Positions 25,817 to 35,835 of a stretch of DNA of 64,000 nucleotides are shown here, piece by piece. Made by a program: the position numbers and the translations under genes. The DNA is from Lyngbya confervoides BDU141951 (GTDB lineage Bacteria > Cyanobacteriota > Cyanobacteriia > Thermosynechococcales > Thermosynechococcaceae). The stretch's first letter is position 1. Each line of letters begins with the position of its first letter. The notes under the pieces are model-generated. The model saw only the letters and a list, made by a program, of their open reading frames with translations. It did no database searches and was not told the origin of the DNA. The stretch lies in NCBI RefSeq assembly GCF_000817775.3, contig NZ_JTHE03000109.1, positions 1 to 64,000 on the forward strand, written 5' to 3'.

Positions 25817-27331
25817 TTAAACCGTCGACTCTAGCATCAGCTTTGATCGCTTCAAAGGCTCTGGAATTGCAATGGGGTAGTCCCCGGTAAAGCAGGCAGA
25901 GCAGAAATGATCAGGGTTCTCTCCCGTGGCGGCTAGCATCCCCTCCCAGCTTAAATAGTAGAGAGTGTCGACATCAATTTGGCGGGCAATTTCTTCCACA
26001 CTTTTTGTGGCGGCAATCAGATGATCTTGGCTGTCGGTGTCAATGCCATAAAAGCAGGGGTGATTGACCGGGGGAGAAGAGATGCGCATATGAACCTCAG
26101 TGGCTCCGGCCTCCCGCAGCGCCTTGACAATTTTACGGCTGGTGGTGCCGCGCACAATGGAGTCATCAATGAGGATGACTCGTTTGCCGCTGAGCACATC
26201 GGGCAGTGGATTAAGCTTCATCCGAATGCCCTGTTCTCGCATGGTTTGCGTCGGTTGGATGAAGGTCCGGCCCACGTAGCGATTTTTAATGAGTCCTTCG
26301 GCATAGGGAATGCCTGAGGCCTGGGAAAATCCAATGGCTGCCGGAACGCCAGAATCCGGGACTGCGATCACCAGATCAGCCTCCACCTGGGATTCTTGGG
26401 CCAGGTATTTCCCGAGCCGCAGACGATAGCTATAAAGGCTTTCCTCGTGCATATGGCTATCGGGCCGAGCAAAGTAAATCATTTCAAAGATACAAAGCTT
26501 AGGATTCGCTGCGGCAGCCCACAACTGCGACTGAATTCCCTGCTGATCAATCCAAACCAGTTCCCCCGGCAGGACGTCGCGCAGATAGGTGGCTCCGATA
26601 ATATCTAAGCCGCAGGTTTCCGAGGATAGCGCGTACTGCTGCTCCCCCTGCTGGCCCTTCGAGGGCAGCGTCCCAATCACTAAGGGACGGATGCCATGGG
26701 GATCGCGGATACCCATCAGGCCCTGGGCGGTACCCAACACTAAGCTAAAGGCCCCTTGACAATCTTGACAGGCAGCGATCGCCGCCTCGGGCCAGCTTTT
26801 ATCCTGATTCACCTCCTGGGCAATTCGGTGAGCGATGAGCTCTGAATCCGTGGTGGTTTCTAAGTTCAGCCCTTCTTGGACCAGATGGTCCCGCAGCTGC
26901 AGCGTGTTGACCAGGTTGCCATTGTGGGCTAGGGCAAGCTTGCCCCGCGCCGTTTCAACAATAACGGGCTGCGCGTTGGACACTCGACTGGTGCCAGTGG
27001 TGGAATATCGGGTATGTCCAACGGCGATGGATCCGGGCAGATGCTGCAAAATGTCTTCGTCGAACACCTGGGAAACCAGTCCCATGCCCTTGTGCCCAAA
27101 AAAGGTGCCCTCTTGAAAGGAGGCAATGCCCGCAGACTCCTGACCTCGATGTTGCAGGGCAAACAACCCAAAGTAGGTGAGCTTGGCCGCCTCCACCTCC
27201 GTGCCAAAAATGCCAAAGACCCCGCAGGCCTCCTCAGGATGATCGGCCAGCTCTGGCTGACCCTGATTTCCTGGAGCGACCGCCGCTCCTTCAAAACGAT
27301 GATTGGACAGAGCAGAATGGAGTCTGGTCAT
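25817..27331 (-). CDS. Amidophosphoribosyltransferase PurF
   Basis: PurF makes 5-phosphoribosylamine from PRPP and glutamine, the committed step of purine synthesis. The protein begins with a propeptide of about 35 residues ending in HPEEA. The Ntn nucleophile would be Cys36 in ACGVFGIFG, exposed by processing. The glutaminase domain continues with GHTRYSTTG near 110 and HNGNLVN near 135. The C-terminal phosphoribosyltransferase domain has the PRPP motif VILIDDSIVRGTTS near 370, plus cysteines (CFYGIDTD, FCSACFTGDYP) that in the Bacillus-type enzymes bind a 4Fe-4S cluster. 504 residues, normal. It is 50 bp downstream of purL on the same strand. Confidence 0.97.
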   Translation of the reverse strand: MTRLHSALSNHRFEGAAVAPGNQGQPELADHPEEACGVFGIFGTEVEAAKLTYFGLFALQHRGQESAGIASFQEGTFFGHKGMGLVSQVFDEDILQHLPGSIAVGHTRYSTTGTSRVSNAQPVIVETARGKLALAHNGNLVNTLQLRDHLVQEGLNLETTTDSELIAHRIAQEVNQDKSWPEAAIAACQDCQGAFSLVLGTAQGLMGIRDPHGIRPLVIGTLPSKGQQGEQQYALSSETCGLDIIGATYLRDVLPGELVWIDQQGIQSQLWAAAANPKLCIFEMIYFARPDSHMHEESLYSYRLRLGKYLAQESQVEADLVIAVPDSGVPAAIGFSQASGIPYAEGLIKNRYVGRTFIQPTQTMREQGIRMKLNPLPDVLSGKRVILIDDSIVRGTTSRKIVKALREAGATEVHMRISSPPVNHPCFYGIDTDSQDHLIAATKSVEEIARQIDVDTLYYLSWEGMLAATGENPDHFCSACFTGDYPIAIPEPLKRSKLMLESTV

Positions 27332-27381
27332 AGTTTTTGTAGAAACATCTGGATGGAGCGGAACCCAGCGGTGCAGCAGCC

Positions 27382-29742
27382 CTAGGAGTCCCTAAGCAGT
27401 TTTTGTTCAATGGCCTGGGACCAGCGTTGGGTCATCGTATCAATCTTAACCTTGATTAAGCTGAGGTTATCGTCCGTCTGGATCTCTAATCCCGTCTCCG
27501 GTGGACAGACCGTTCCCAGCCTCTGCCATTGGCCGGACAGATGATTCGTAAGATCGGCCTCCCATTGCGCTTGATGCTCAGGGGCCACAGAGACCACAAT
27601 TCTGGCTCCGCCTTCACCAAACAGGGCTCGATCCCAGCGCCAGGAGGTCGCCCTTGGCGACGACAGTTGAATTTGGGCACCCCGTTGGCCCGCGATGCAT
27701 GACTCTGCCAGGGCCACGGCTAATCCACCTTCTGCACTGTCATGGGCGGACCGGATCCACCCCCGTCTGATGCCTTCGCGACAGGTCTGTTGAACCTGTC
27801 GCTCTAAATCAAAATCAACCTGGGCCGGGCGTCCAGCCACGGTGCTGTGGATGGTGGCCAAATATTCCGAGGCTCCCAGGGCCACCGAACGCTCGTCGGT
27901 GCAGTGGCTGGGTTGCCCCAGTAGATAAATGAGATCCCCCACGGTTTGCCAACCCTGTCCGCAAATTCGTTCTAAATCCGGTATCAACCCCACCATGCCC
28001 ACCACCGGTGTGGGATAGATGGCGGTGGGCTGGCCCTGGCTATCCAGGGTTTCGTTGTACAGGGAAACATTCCCCCCGGTCACGGGGGTATTCATCTGGC
28101 GGCAGCCTTCGGCCAAGCCGCGGCAGGCCTCCGAGAGTTGCCAATAGCCCACCGAGTTTTCTGGACTGCCAAAATTTAAATTATCGGTCACGGCCAGGGG
28201 GTCTGCGCCAACGCAGCTTAAATTTCTGGCGGCTTCAGCCACCGTGGCCTTTGCCCCTTCCACGGGATCGAGGTACACATAGCGCGCATTACAGTCCAGG
28301 GTTGCCGCCACGCCTCGACGCGACCGGGCCACTGCGCTTGGCGGCTCTAGGGGCCGCAGACGCAAGATGGCTGCATCTCCTCCTCCTGGACCTAGCACGG
28401 TATTGTTTTGAACCTGATAGTCATATTGGCGATAGATCCACTGCTTAGAGGCAATGGAGGGAACCTGCAACAGTGCCAGTAAAATGTCCGACCAGGGTCT
28501 CACTCCGCTGGGGCCCTGAAGCCCTTCTGGACGGGAGGGTGGCAGTTGATCGGGAGTCCATTGTCGGGCGGCCTGGATATAGTCGGGTGGAGTAGAAAGG
28601 AGTTCGCGATGGTAGAGGGGCGTATTCTCCGAAAGGGCTGTAGCGGGGATCTCGGCAGCAACATTGCCTTGAAACCGGATTCTCACAATGGGATCGGCGA
28701 TGACCTCTCCAGCTACCACGGCTTGGAGCCCCCAACGATGAAAAATTTCCATCAGCTCGGGGGCTTTGCCCTGCTGGGCGACGAACAGCATGCGCTCCTG
28801 AGATTCTGAGAGCAGATATTCGTAGGGCGTCATGCCTGCTTCCCGATTGGGAATTCGATCGAGATCGAGATCAATGCCCAATCCGCCCTTAGCGGCCATT
28901 TCTGCTGTCGAGCAGGTCAGTCCGGCAGCGCCCATGTCCTGAGCTGCCACTACATATCCGGTTTTAAAGGCCTCCAGACAGGCCTCAATCAGGGATTTTT
29001 CTAAAAAGGGATCGCCCACCTGCACCGCGGGGCGATCGGCTTCGGAGCGATCGCTGAGTTCCGCGCTAGCAAAGCTGGCTCCGCCCATCCCGTCGCGTCC
29101 TGTGGTGGATCCAACGTAGAGCACAGGGTTTCCAACACCCGCCGCTCCGGCTTTCACAATCTCGTCGGTTTCCATCAGACCGAGGGCCATGGCGTTGACT
29201 AATGGATTTCCCGCATAGGCGGGGTCAAAATAGACCTCTCCGCCAACGGTGGGAACGCCGACGCAGTTGCCGTAGTGACTAATGCCTGCAACCACTCCAT
29301 GGACCAGTCGCCGCGTTTTGGGATCGTTGAGATCTCCAAACCTCAAAGAGTTGAGCAGCCCAATGGGACGGGCACCCATGGTAAAAATGTCGCGTAAAAT
29401 TCCGCCGACACCGGTGGCGGCCCCCTGAAAGGGCTCGACGGCTGAAGGATGATTGTGAGACTCCACCTTGAAGGCCAGGTGCAGCCCTTCTCCGAGATCA
29501 ACAATGCCTGCGTTTTCTCCTGGACCCACCAGAATGTGCGGGCCTTGGGTCGGAAACTGCGTTAAAAGGGGACGGGAGTTTTTGTAGCAGCAGTGCTCGG
29601 ACCACATGACTCCAAACATGCCCAATTCGGCTCGATTGGGATGCCGCCCGAGTCGTTTTACAATATCTTGATACTCTTCAGGGGTGAGCCCTTCTGAAGC
29701 AATCTCGGCTGGGGAGCAAGGGGAGGACTGGGGGGTCGACAT
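27382..29742 (-). CDS. Phosphoribosylformylglycinamidine synthase subunit PurL
   Basis: This large subunit of FGAM synthase converts FGAR to FGAM with ATP and ammonia delivered by PurQ through PurS. At 786 residues it is the small-PurL type of cyanobacteria and Bacillus, lacking the fused glutaminase. Motifs include [15 protein letters not shown] near residue 45, [23 protein letters not shown] near 93, the [13 protein letters not shown] glycine loop near 215, and DNLNFGSPE near 515 in the second half. It appears to head the run purL-purF-deoC-recO-MFS-GT and diverges from the DnaJ-TPR gene with a gap of about 190 bp that should hold both promoters. Confidence 0.97.
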   Translation of the reverse strand: MSTPQSSPCSPAEIASEGLTPEEYQDIVKRLGRHPNRAELGMFGVMWSEHCCYKNSRPLLTQFPTQGPHILVGPGENAGIVDLGEGLHLAFKVESHNHPSAVEPFQGAATGVGGILRDIFTMGARPIGLLNSLRFGDLNDPKTRRLVHGVVAGISHYGNCVGVPTVGGEVYFDPAYAGNPLVNAMALGLMETDEIVKAGAAGVGNPVLYVGSTTGRDGMGGASFASAELSDRSEADRPAVQVGDPFLEKSLIEACLEAFKTGYVVAAQDMGAAGLTCSTAEMAAKGGLGIDLDLDRIPNREAGMTPYEYLLSESQERMLFVAQQGKAPELMEIFHRWGLQAVVAGEVIADPIVRIRFQGNVAAEIPATALSENTPLYHRELLSTPPDYIQAARQWTPDQLPPSRPEGLQGPSGVRPWSDILLALLQVPSIASKQWIYRQYDYQVQNNTVLGPGGGDAAILRLRPLEPPSAVARSRRGVAATLDCNARYVYLDPVEGAKATVAEAARNLSCVGADPLAVTDNLNFGSPENSVGYWQLSEACRGLAEGCRQMNTPVTGGNVSLYNETLDSQGQPTAIYPTPVVGMVGLIPDLERICGQGWQTVGDLIYLLGQPSHCTDERSVALGASEYLATIHSTVAGRPAQVDFDLERQVQQTCREGIRRGWIRSAHDSAEGGLAVALAESCIAGQRGAQIQLSSPRATSWRWDRALFGEGGARIVVSVAPEHQAQWEADLTNHLSGQWQRLGTVCPPETGLEIQTDDNLSLIKVKIDTMTQRWSQAIEQKLLRDS

Positions 29743-29936
29743 CTGAATCCTATTAGCGGTCCAGGCTCCTATTGTACATGCCCGTTGTGAAGGCTCCTAG
29801 GGAGTTGTGAAATCGGTCGGAGGGTGAGGATCTGATCCTCATGATGGCTTCACCCCACTGGATCCTGGAGCCGAGAAGGGCCCCCGTGAGATAGATTAAT
29901 CTCAATGGCTGTAATTTGCTAGCGGTTGGAGACTCA

Positions 29937-31310
29937 ATGACAGATTCGCCTGATTACTACCAAGTTTTAGGGGTTGCGAGAACGGCCACTCAGGGCACCA
30001 TTAAGCAAGCGTTTCGCCAGCTCGCTCGCCGGTACCATCCGGACCTCAATCCCCATAATCCCAAGGCTGAAGCCGCGTTTAAGTTAATCCAACAAGCCTA
30101 CGATGTCCTGGGCGATCGCCGTGAGCGTCAGCTATACGATCGCCTCCAGACCTTCTCCAATCCCTCACCCGCTTGGCGATCGGAGACAATGGATTCGTCC
30201 CAGGACCGCACGGCCCTGGCAGATTGTCAAAGGATTTATTCTCTGGGTATTCAGCTGGCCTCCCAGCGCAAGTATCAACTGGCCAACCAGCGCTTTACCC
30301 AAGCGATTGAACTAAAACCCACCTTTGTTGAGGCCTATATGGGGCGCTGCCAAGTGCGCTATGTGCTGGGAGACGATCGCGGCGTTCTGGAGGACTGTAA
30401 TCAAATTCTGCAACTTCAGGCAAAGGTTCCCCAGGCTCACTATTATCAAGGGCGGGCAAGGCACCGCCTCAATTCTGTTGAGCATGCCATTCAGTCTTAC
30501 TCCAAGGCCATTCACCTGGATGAGAACTACGCTGCTGCCTACTTTTATCGAGGGTTGGCCCAGGCGGATCTCCAGGCTTATCCAGCCGCCCTATCCGATC
30601 TAACCCTGGCTTCCCAACTCTACCGGTCCATGGGAAATCAGCAGGGGGTCGAGCGGGCCGAATCCCAGCTAAAGCGGCTACGGCAGCAGTCCTCAACCTC
30701 TCCCATCCCGGAATTCAAGGGATGGCGGAGCTTGGTGGGCCTATTGATCAATCCCACCGGGATGCTTCAGCCTGTCTTCGACTCCCTGAGTTCGCCCCAA
30801 GCCACCCAGCTTGGCTTAGGAATGGGGGCCCTGGCAATTCTGGCATTTTCGGTGGGCCTCAACGTCCTTTGGCCGCCTTTTTTACAACTCACAAATCCCT
30901 GGCAATCGCTTTTCTTAGGAGGATTGGCATTTCTCGTTCTTGTGGTGGTCAGTGGCTTGGGATCGATCTTATTTGGGAATCGCGGAGGAAATTGGAGTGG
31001 AGATATCTACCTGAGCGGTTTGACCTTGATGCCCATCGGTCTGGGATTTTTACTGGCAAGTCCCATGATTCAGGTATTTGGACAACGGGGACTAGGGAGT
31101 TTGGTGCTGATGATCTGTGCCCTCAGCACCCTGATTTTCTACAGCGGTCTCACGCAACTCAACCGCCTGACAGAACCTCAGGCCACCGGGACAGCCCTGG
31201 TGGCGCTTTTGCTCGGATCCTGGGCCACTGAGACGGTCTACCGACTTTTGATTGCTGAGTCCATCTCCCGGTTCATGACGAGGTTGATGACGCTTGCTGG
31301 AGGAGGCTAA
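29937..31310 (+). CDS. J-domain, TPR and membrane-anchored protein
   Basis: The N-terminal J domain (DYYQVLGVARTATQGTIKQAFRQLARRYHPDLNP) keeps the HPD motif that stimulates Hsp70 ATPase activity. About four TPR repeats follow, from residue ~85 to 235 (for example AYMGRCQVRYVLGDDRGVLEDC and AYFYRGLAQADLQAYPAALSDL). The last ~190 residues contain about five hydrophobic segments, so the protein is probably a membrane-tethered cochaperone. I start at 29937, where GGAG lies 8-11 bases upstream; an in-frame ATG at 29916 adds seven residues. The specific client is unknown. It diverges from purL and converges on rpsA. Confidence 0.85.
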   Translation: MTDSPDYYQVLGVARTATQGTIKQAFRQLARRYHPDLNPHNPKAEAAFKLIQQAYDVLGDRRERQLYDRLQTFSNPSPAWRSETMDSSQDRTALADCQRIYSLGIQLASQRKYQLANQRFTQAIELKPTFVEAYMGRCQVRYVLGDDRGVLEDCNQILQLQAKVPQAHYYQGRARHRLNSVEHAIQSYSKAIHLDENYAAAYFYRGLAQADLQAYPAALSDLTLASQLYRSMGNQQGVERAESQLKRLRQQSSTSPIPEFKGWRSLVGLLINPTGMLQPVFDSLSSPQATQLGLGMGALAILAFSVGLNVLWPPFLQLTNPWQSLFLGGLAFLVLVVVSGLGSILFGNRGGNWSGDIYLSGLTLMPIGLGFLLASPMIQVFGQRGLGSLVLMICALSTLIFYSGLTQLNRLTEPQATGTALVALLLGSWATETVYRLLIAESISRFMTRLMTLAGGG

Positions 31311-31345
31311 GGAGAACAGCGCAGGCTTCGCCTTGCGCCTCCGAC

Positions 31346-31401
31346 CTTTTGCCCTTAGCAAAAGACCTCCTCCCCATCCTTGCAAGTGGATGGAAAGGAG
31401 G
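31346..31401. terminator. Two stem-loops between convergent DnaJ-TPR and rpsA genes
   Basis: CTTTTGC / GCAAAAG with a five-base loop lies at 31346-31364. A longer interrupted stem pairs CCTCC (31366-31370) with GGAGG (31397-31401) and CCATCC (31374-31379) with GGATGG (31388-31393). A GC-rich hairpin also occurs at about 31319-31339. They lie between two convergent stops and could serve as a bidirectional terminator. No long T-run is adjacent, so the call is moderate. Confidence 0.45.
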
Positions 31402-31450
31402 CACAATTTGTCAAGAACCAGCTGATACCCCGCTGATCCACCGAACTAGT

Positions 31451-32413
31451 TTAATCAGCCGTTGCCATCATGTCGGCATCTGCTAGATCCGCGCCCACTT
31501 CCTCGTTCCCCTGGGCTTGGGCCGCTAGCTGCTGACGGTACCGCTCGGCCATTTCTTCAGCCCTTTCGTAGACGGTTTGCGGATTTTTAACCATGTCCCC
31601 AGGCTCGGGCTCAAGCTGCTTGGTAGACAGGGAAATGCGACCGCGCTCTGCATCAAGGTCAATGATCATGACCTTGACCTCATCGTTGACGTTGAAGACG
31701 CTATGGGGCGTATCAATGTGGTCGTGAGAAATTTCCGAGATGTGCAAGAGGCCACTGACCCCGCCAATGTCAATAAAGGCGCCGTAGGGCTTAATGCCGC
31801 GCACGGTTCCGATGACCACCTCACAGACTTCCAGTCGATTCATCTTGCGCTCTACCAAGGCGCGACGATGGCTCAGAACCAGGCGGTTGCGCTCTTCATC
31901 CACCTCCAAAAATTTGAGGGGAAGCTGCTCGCCAATGAGATCCTCCTTGGCGGAGCGAGTGCTGATATGGGAGCCAGGAATGAAGCCCCGTAGACCCTCA
32001 ATGCGAACCAGGGCGCCTCCCCGGTTCGTGGCAAAAACGTCGGAGCGCACGGTTGCATCTTCAGTCTGCAGCTGTCGAACCCGTTCCCAAGCGCGCATGT
32101 ACTCAATGCGACGAATGGAGAGGGTGAGCTGACCGTCTTCATTTTCATCTGCCAAGATGAAAAATTCACGGGTCTCGTTGGATTGCAGGACTTCGTCTGG
32201 CGCCTCGATGCGGTTAATGGACATCTCCTGAATGGGAATATAGGCGGCAGTTTTTGCTCCAATGTCAATCAGGGCACCCTTTGGCTCGATACTGAACACC
32301 GTTCCAGGTACGATATCACCGGGGTTAAAGTGATAGTCATATTGATCCAGTAAAGCCGCAAAATCCTCGTGGGTAAAACCAATATTTGGGGTAAGTGTTT
32401 CCTGATTGACCAT
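31451..32413 (-). CDS. 30S ribosomal protein S1 (short cyanobacterial form)
   Basis: S1 binds mRNA on the 30S subunit and promotes initiation. The 320-residue protein has three S1 (OB-fold) repeats, at about 35-105, 125-185 and 200-270 (GDIVPGTVFSIEPKGALIDIGAKTAAYIP; VEGL-type loop; GTVRGIKPYGAFIDIGGVSGLLHISEIS), instead of the six of enterobacterial S1. That matches the cyanobacterial/chloroplast type. An acidic, Gln-rich tail ends the protein. A promoter-like element sits about 140 bp upstream. nrdR is next upstream on the same strand. An AGGAAA element precedes the ATG at a distance of about 8 bases. Confidence 0.95.
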   Translation of the reverse strand: MVNQETLTPNIGFTHEDFAALLDQYDYHFNPGDIVPGTVFSIEPKGALIDIGAKTAAYIPIQEMSINRIEAPDEVLQSNETREFFILADENEDGQLTLSIRRIEYMRAWERVRQLQTEDATVRSDVFATNRGGALVRIEGLRGFIPGSHISTRSAKEDLIGEQLPLKFLEVDEERNRLVLSHRRALVERKMNRLEVCEVVIGTVRGIKPYGAFIDIGGVSGLLHISEISHDHIDTPHSVFNVNDEVKVMIIDLDAERGRISLSTKQLEPEPGDMVKNPQTVYERAEEMAERYRQQLAAQAQGNEEVGADLADADMMATAD

Positions 32414-32550
32414 ACTAAAGTTTCCTAAATTACCTCTTGGTAGTAATGAATGCCTCCTTCTATCGTTAGGTACTGACCTGAACTAAAGAAGTAAAAAGCT
32501 GTTTACAAACGCAGACGTGATCAAGGTGGCGATTTCGCAACCGATCTACA

Positions 32551-32578
32551 ATGATAGCCTAAATCAGTAAGGGGTAAA
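32551..32578 (-). promoter_or_regulatory. Candidate sigma-70 promoter for rpsA
   Basis: Read on the minus strand, TTTACC is followed after 16 bases by TATCAT. The -10 matches the TATAAT consensus at five of six positions, the -35 at about four of six. It lies 138-165 bp upstream of the rpsA start, just after the nrdR stop, implying a long 5' leader. Assigned by eye only. Confidence 0.4.
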
Positions 32579-32631
32579 CTCTGATTCTTGATTCACCCCT
32601 TGATTCAAGGTATGGAGACGGAGAGAGTTTC

Positions 32632-33135
32632 CTAGGCAGGTGGTGTGGGTTCCAGGTGGGAAGGCAATGGCTGCTGCTGCAATCGCCGCACCTGCAGGTC
32701 GTTGAGGGTGTTGACAAAATCTCGAATTCCGCGAAACTGGCGATACACTGATGCAAAGCGGACGTAGGCTACCTCGCTCAGGGGCTTGAGCTTTTCCAGG
32801 ACGGTTTCTCCCAGTTCGGTGCTGGTGACCTCGCGCACGGCCCGCTGCTGCAGTTCGGCTTCGATATCATCCACTAGTCCCTCAATCAGCACCGCATCGA
32901 TCCCGGTTTTTTCGCAGGCGGTGACCATGCCGCGCAGCAGTTTCGATCGATCAAAGGACTCGCGCTGTTCGTCCCGCTTGATGACGGTGATGGGGACAAA
33001 TTCAATGCGCTCATAGGTGGTAAATCGTCGGATACAGTCTAAACATTCGCGGCGGCGGCGAATGCTGCGTCCGCCCTCCGCAGATCGCGACTCGATCACT
33101 CGGCTATTGCTGTGCTGACAAAATGGGCATTGCAT
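32632..33135 (-). CDS. Transcriptional repressor NrdR
   Basis: NrdR represses ribonucleotide reductase genes by binding NrdR boxes in an ATP/dATP-dependent manner. The N-terminal zinc ribbon is visible as MQCPFCQH and [13 protein letters not shown] (two Cys pairs), with RRRREC between them. The ATP-cone domain follows from about residue 48 ([20 protein letters not shown]) to 140. 167 residues, typical. No ribonucleotide reductase gene or obvious NrdR box is in the window, so its targets are elsewhere. It lies between the DUF4342 gene and rpsA on the same strand. Confidence 0.95.
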   Translation of the reverse strand: MQCPFCQHSNSRVIESRSAEGGRSIRRRRECLDCIRRFTTYERIEFVPITVIKRDEQRESFDRSKLLRGMVTACEKTGIDAVLIEGLVDDIEAELQQRAVREVTSTELGETVLEKLKPLSEVAYVRFASVYRQFRGIRDFVNTLNDLQVRRLQQQPLPSHLEPTPPA

Positions 33136-33247
33136 CTGGATTGTTTTCCCCCCGGTGGATCTCGTTGGCGACGCGACTCAACCCGATGTTATCTTTCCCT
33201 CTAAGGTACGCTATTTCTCCTCTGGGCTACGGTGGATGCTCTGGGCC

Positions 33248-33601
33248 TTAGGGCTCTGTTTTTTCAATGACAACTGTAAGACGCGCGGCCAGCAGACCCA
33301 CCCCCGCTAAAACGGCGACGAAGGGAAATAGAACGGCGGCTACCGTGCCACCGATGGCGCCAAGGGTGAGGGGCAGCTCGAAGAGCACTTTCTGGTCTTG
33401 GGTTTTCACGACGATGCGCCGAATATTTCCCTGGGAAATTAGATCCTGTAGCTTGCTCAGAAGCGTATCGCCGCTGATGGTGAATTCCTCAGTGCGGGCA
33501 GAGCTCTGGGACTCGACCGTTGTGTAGTCGGCATTCACGGTGCTGGATCCGGGGTCCGAGTTCAGGGGATCAGAATTTGGGGGAGTCGGGCGTTCGGTCA
33601 T
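33248..33601 (-). CDS. DUF4342 small membrane-associated protein
   Basis: This is a 117-residue protein with an acidic Ser/Thr-rich start. A conserved block follows: SGDTLLSKLQDLISQGNIRRIVVKTQDQKVLFELPLTLG (in pieces, about residues 43-80). A hydrophobic stretch near 82-107 (IGGTVAAVLFPFVAVLAGVGLLA) then follows. The block resembles DUF4342, a family of unknown function sometimes found with UBA-like nascent-chain proteins. The hydrophobic tail suggests membrane association. Function not known to me. Confidence 0.7.
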   Translation of the reverse strand: MTERPTPPNSDPLNSDPGSSTVNADYTTVESQSSARTEEFTISGDTLLSKLQDLISQGNIRRIVVKTQDQKVLFELPLTLGAIGGTVAAVLFPFVAVLAGVGLLAARLTVVIEKTEP

Positions 33602-33700
33602 GGTGAGAGTCTCCTGACGTTGAGCGGTTCACAGCGATGGGGAGAACCGGGAGCGCTATGGTAAAAGCAGAGTTTGTCCCGGTTCCCTCCATCTTGACAT

Positions 33701-34741
33701 ATGCCCCTTAAAAACAGGCGAGACGTCCCCGGTGTGATTACCTACAGTCCGGCATTCACGCTGGTGCCCACCTATGAATGTTTTAATCGCTGTACTTACT
33801 GCAATTTTCGTCAAGACCCCGGTGGCTCTCGCTGGCTGAGTTTGACCGCTGCACAGCAGCAACTGCAGCAATTCCCCGCCGGATCCCTTTGCGAAGTCTT
33901 AATCTTGAGCGGTGAGGTTCATCCCCGCAGTCCCCGACGCCGTTCCTGGGTTGATCACATCTACCGTCTCTGTGATCTGGCCCTATCCCTTGGCTTTTTA
34001 CCCCACAGTAATGTTGGCCCCCTAACGGTGGGGGAGATGGAGCGCCTGGCTCGGGTGAATGTCTCCATGGGACTGATGCTGGAGCAGATGACGCCCCGCT
34101 TGATGGAAACGGTGCATCGACAAGCCCCTAGTAAGCGCCCTGACCTCCGCCTCGCACAGATCCAGCAAGCAGGGCAACTGGGAATTCCCTTTACCACTGG
34201 ACTGCTGCTGGGCCTCGGAGAAACGCCTGCGGACTGGCGGGACACTCTCCAGACCATCGCTCAGGTGCAGCGGCAATGGGGCCACATTCAAGAGGTGATT
34301 TTGCAGCCCTATCAGCCGGGGAGCCGCGAAGTCCGGGGAGCCCCTGGATTTTGCGCTCAAGATTTGGTGTCTGTGGTGGAGCTGGCCCGGGACCTGCTCC
34401 CGGAGGAGATTGCCCTGCAAATTCCGCCCAATTTAATTCAGGACGAGGCACTCCTAAGGCGCTGCCTCCAGGCTGGGGCTACGGATCTCGGGGGGCTAGG
34501 GCCAATTGATCAGGTCAATCCGGACTATCCCCATCCGCACCTGGGTCGGCTGGAGCGGCTCTTGGATCAGTGGGGGTTTCAACTTCGACCCCGTCTACCG
34601 GTTTATCCGCAGTTTGAATCGCGGTTACCTGTGGCGCTGCAGAGGGCACTTCAGCCTTGGAAACAGCAGTTTGCGGCCAAGGGGGTAAGCCCGTCCCCCT
34701 CCGCCTTGCCGAACCAAGCGCCTAGCTTTCGGGGAAGGTGA
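33701..34741 (+). CDS. FO synthase subunit CofG
   Basis: This radical SAM enzyme works with CofH to build 7,8-didemethyl-8-hydroxy-5-deazariboflavin (FO), the chromophore precursor of F420 and the antenna of some cyanobacterial photolyases. The iron-sulfur motif is C27-x3-C31-x2-C34 in ECFNRCTYCNF. The SAM-binding region contains LILSGEVHP near 70 and GLLLGLGET near 165. At 346 residues the size is normal. It stands alone, with no cofH or photolyase in the window. Its 3' end overlaps the convergent gene at 34722-35507 by 20 bp. Confidence 0.93.
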   Translation: MPLKNRRDVPGVITYSPAFTLVPTYECFNRCTYCNFRQDPGGSRWLSLTAAQQQLQQFPAGSLCEVLILSGEVHPRSPRRRSWVDHIYRLCDLALSLGFLPHSNVGPLTVGEMERLARVNVSMGLMLEQMTPRLMETVHRQAPSKRPDLRLAQIQQAGQLGIPFTTGLLLGLGETPADWRDTLQTIAQVQRQWGHIQEVILQPYQPGSREVRGAPGFCAQDLVSVVELARDLLPEEIALQIPPNLIQDEALLRRCLQAGATDLGGLGPIDQVNPDYPHPHLGRLERLLDQWGFQLRPRLPVYPQFESRLPVALQRALQPWKQQFAAKGVSPSPSALPNQAPSFRGR

Positions 34742-35507
34742 TGCGAAACTGTCCATTGTGCTGGATGATTTTGCCTCCTAAGTCCTGGATTTGCTGAACC
34801 GCGATCGCTCGAGTTTTATCGTCAATGGCTCCGGCCAGGATATTAAACCAGGCTGCCACGCGAGCATTGCGGCTGTCGGGATTGGTGGCTAGGAACTCAG
34901 CCGTGGCGCGCGATCGCGCTGCAATAGCCTGATATTCGGGATCCTCCGATTGGCTGGCCCATTGGGCTGCATTGAGATAGGACTGACGCGCCGCCTGGGG
35001 ATCTCCGAGAAAGAGCAGTTCATCCGTTGCTTTAGACTGCCAGAGAAAGTATGCTTCTGCCTGGAGCGCTGGGGGCATGGCCTCGATGCCCTGACTCAGG
35101 AGATCAATGGTTTTGGTGGGATTCCCGGCAAAAAGAGTGACCGAGGAGGATAGGTAAGGATACATGTTTAGAAAGAGCGGGTCTCGCTCCACCACCACCT
35201 CAAAAAAATCTGGAGACACTGGGTATCCCGTGACGGCGCGAGCTGAGTCATCCCCAAAGTACTGGATAAAATTTAAAAAAGCCCAGTTGGCAACGAGATT
35301 GTCATAGCCCAAGCTGGGCAAGTTCTTGAGGAGCGTCACGCTGGTTTTAATCTGGCGTTCTTCGCGCCGATAAAACTGTTGAGTTTGGGGCTGATTGGCT
35401 GCCTGGGCCTGAAGTTTTTCACGCTGCATGGTGACCACCCCCAGCCCTGTGCACAGCGCGATCGCCAACGCAAGGATTTCATTCCCGTTTAAAAGTGGAC
35501 GTTGCAT
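34722..35507 (-). CDS. Conserved cyanobacterial-type protein with N-terminal anchor, unknown function
   Basis: This is a 261-residue protein. Residues ~8-25 (NEILALAIALCTGLGVVTM) form a hydrophobic signal-anchor. The rest is helical and probably periplasmic or thylakoid-lumenal. Around residue 60-130 it has SLGYDNLVANWAFLNFIQYFGD and FEVVVERDPLFLNMYPYLSSSVTLFAG, the sort of block seen in conserved cyanobacterial hypotheticals. Helix pairs after that (ALQAEAYFLWQSKATDELLFLGD, ATAEFLATNPDSRNARVAAWFNILAG) are TPR-like. No catalytic motif is seen. Its 3' end overlaps convergent cofG by 20 bp. Confidence 0.65.
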   Translation of the reverse strand: MQRPLLNGNEILALAIALCTGLGVVTMQREKLQAQAANQPQTQQFYRREERQIKTSVTLLKNLPSLGYDNLVANWAFLNFIQYFGDDSARAVTGYPVSPDFFEVVVERDPLFLNMYPYLSSSVTLFAGNPTKTIDLLSQGIEAMPPALQAEAYFLWQSKATDELLFLGDPQAARQSYLNAAQWASQSEDPEYQAIAARSRATAEFLATNPDSRNARVAAWFNILAGAIDDKTRAIAVQQIQDLGGKIIQHNGQFRITFPES

Positions 35508-35835
35508 GGTTCGATTGAGTCCATCCCGAAGTCATCCCGGCTGCTGCTACCGGAGGCATTGATGGTTTTAGTATGGATCGTTCATTCCAAAAACTTTCTT
35601 CTCCTTTGCCCCTAGCCGCCGCATCCTCACGAAACAGGCGGCGGCCCTGTCAAGGGGCGCTTACATTGCAATTGTTGTCAATTACTGTTCCCGCCTCGAT
35701 CCCTGTGGTCTACTACTAGCAGTGTGCCCTGGGACTCGTCAATGTCCTGTTTGGGGTCTCAGGCTTCAGCGGTGCTGACCTGGAGACTTTGGAAAATGGC
35801 TGCCTTGGGGCACGGTTGAAAACGGGCGGACCGCT
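35508..35835. other. Divergent intergenic region
   Basis: This 328-bp region lies between two divergently transcribed genes of unknown function and should contain both promoters. A 7-bp GC-rich stem (GCCGCCG at 35615-35621 with CGGCGGC at 35639-35645) encloses a 17-base loop. No RNA gene, riboswitch or open frame is convincing. Confidence 0.5.
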
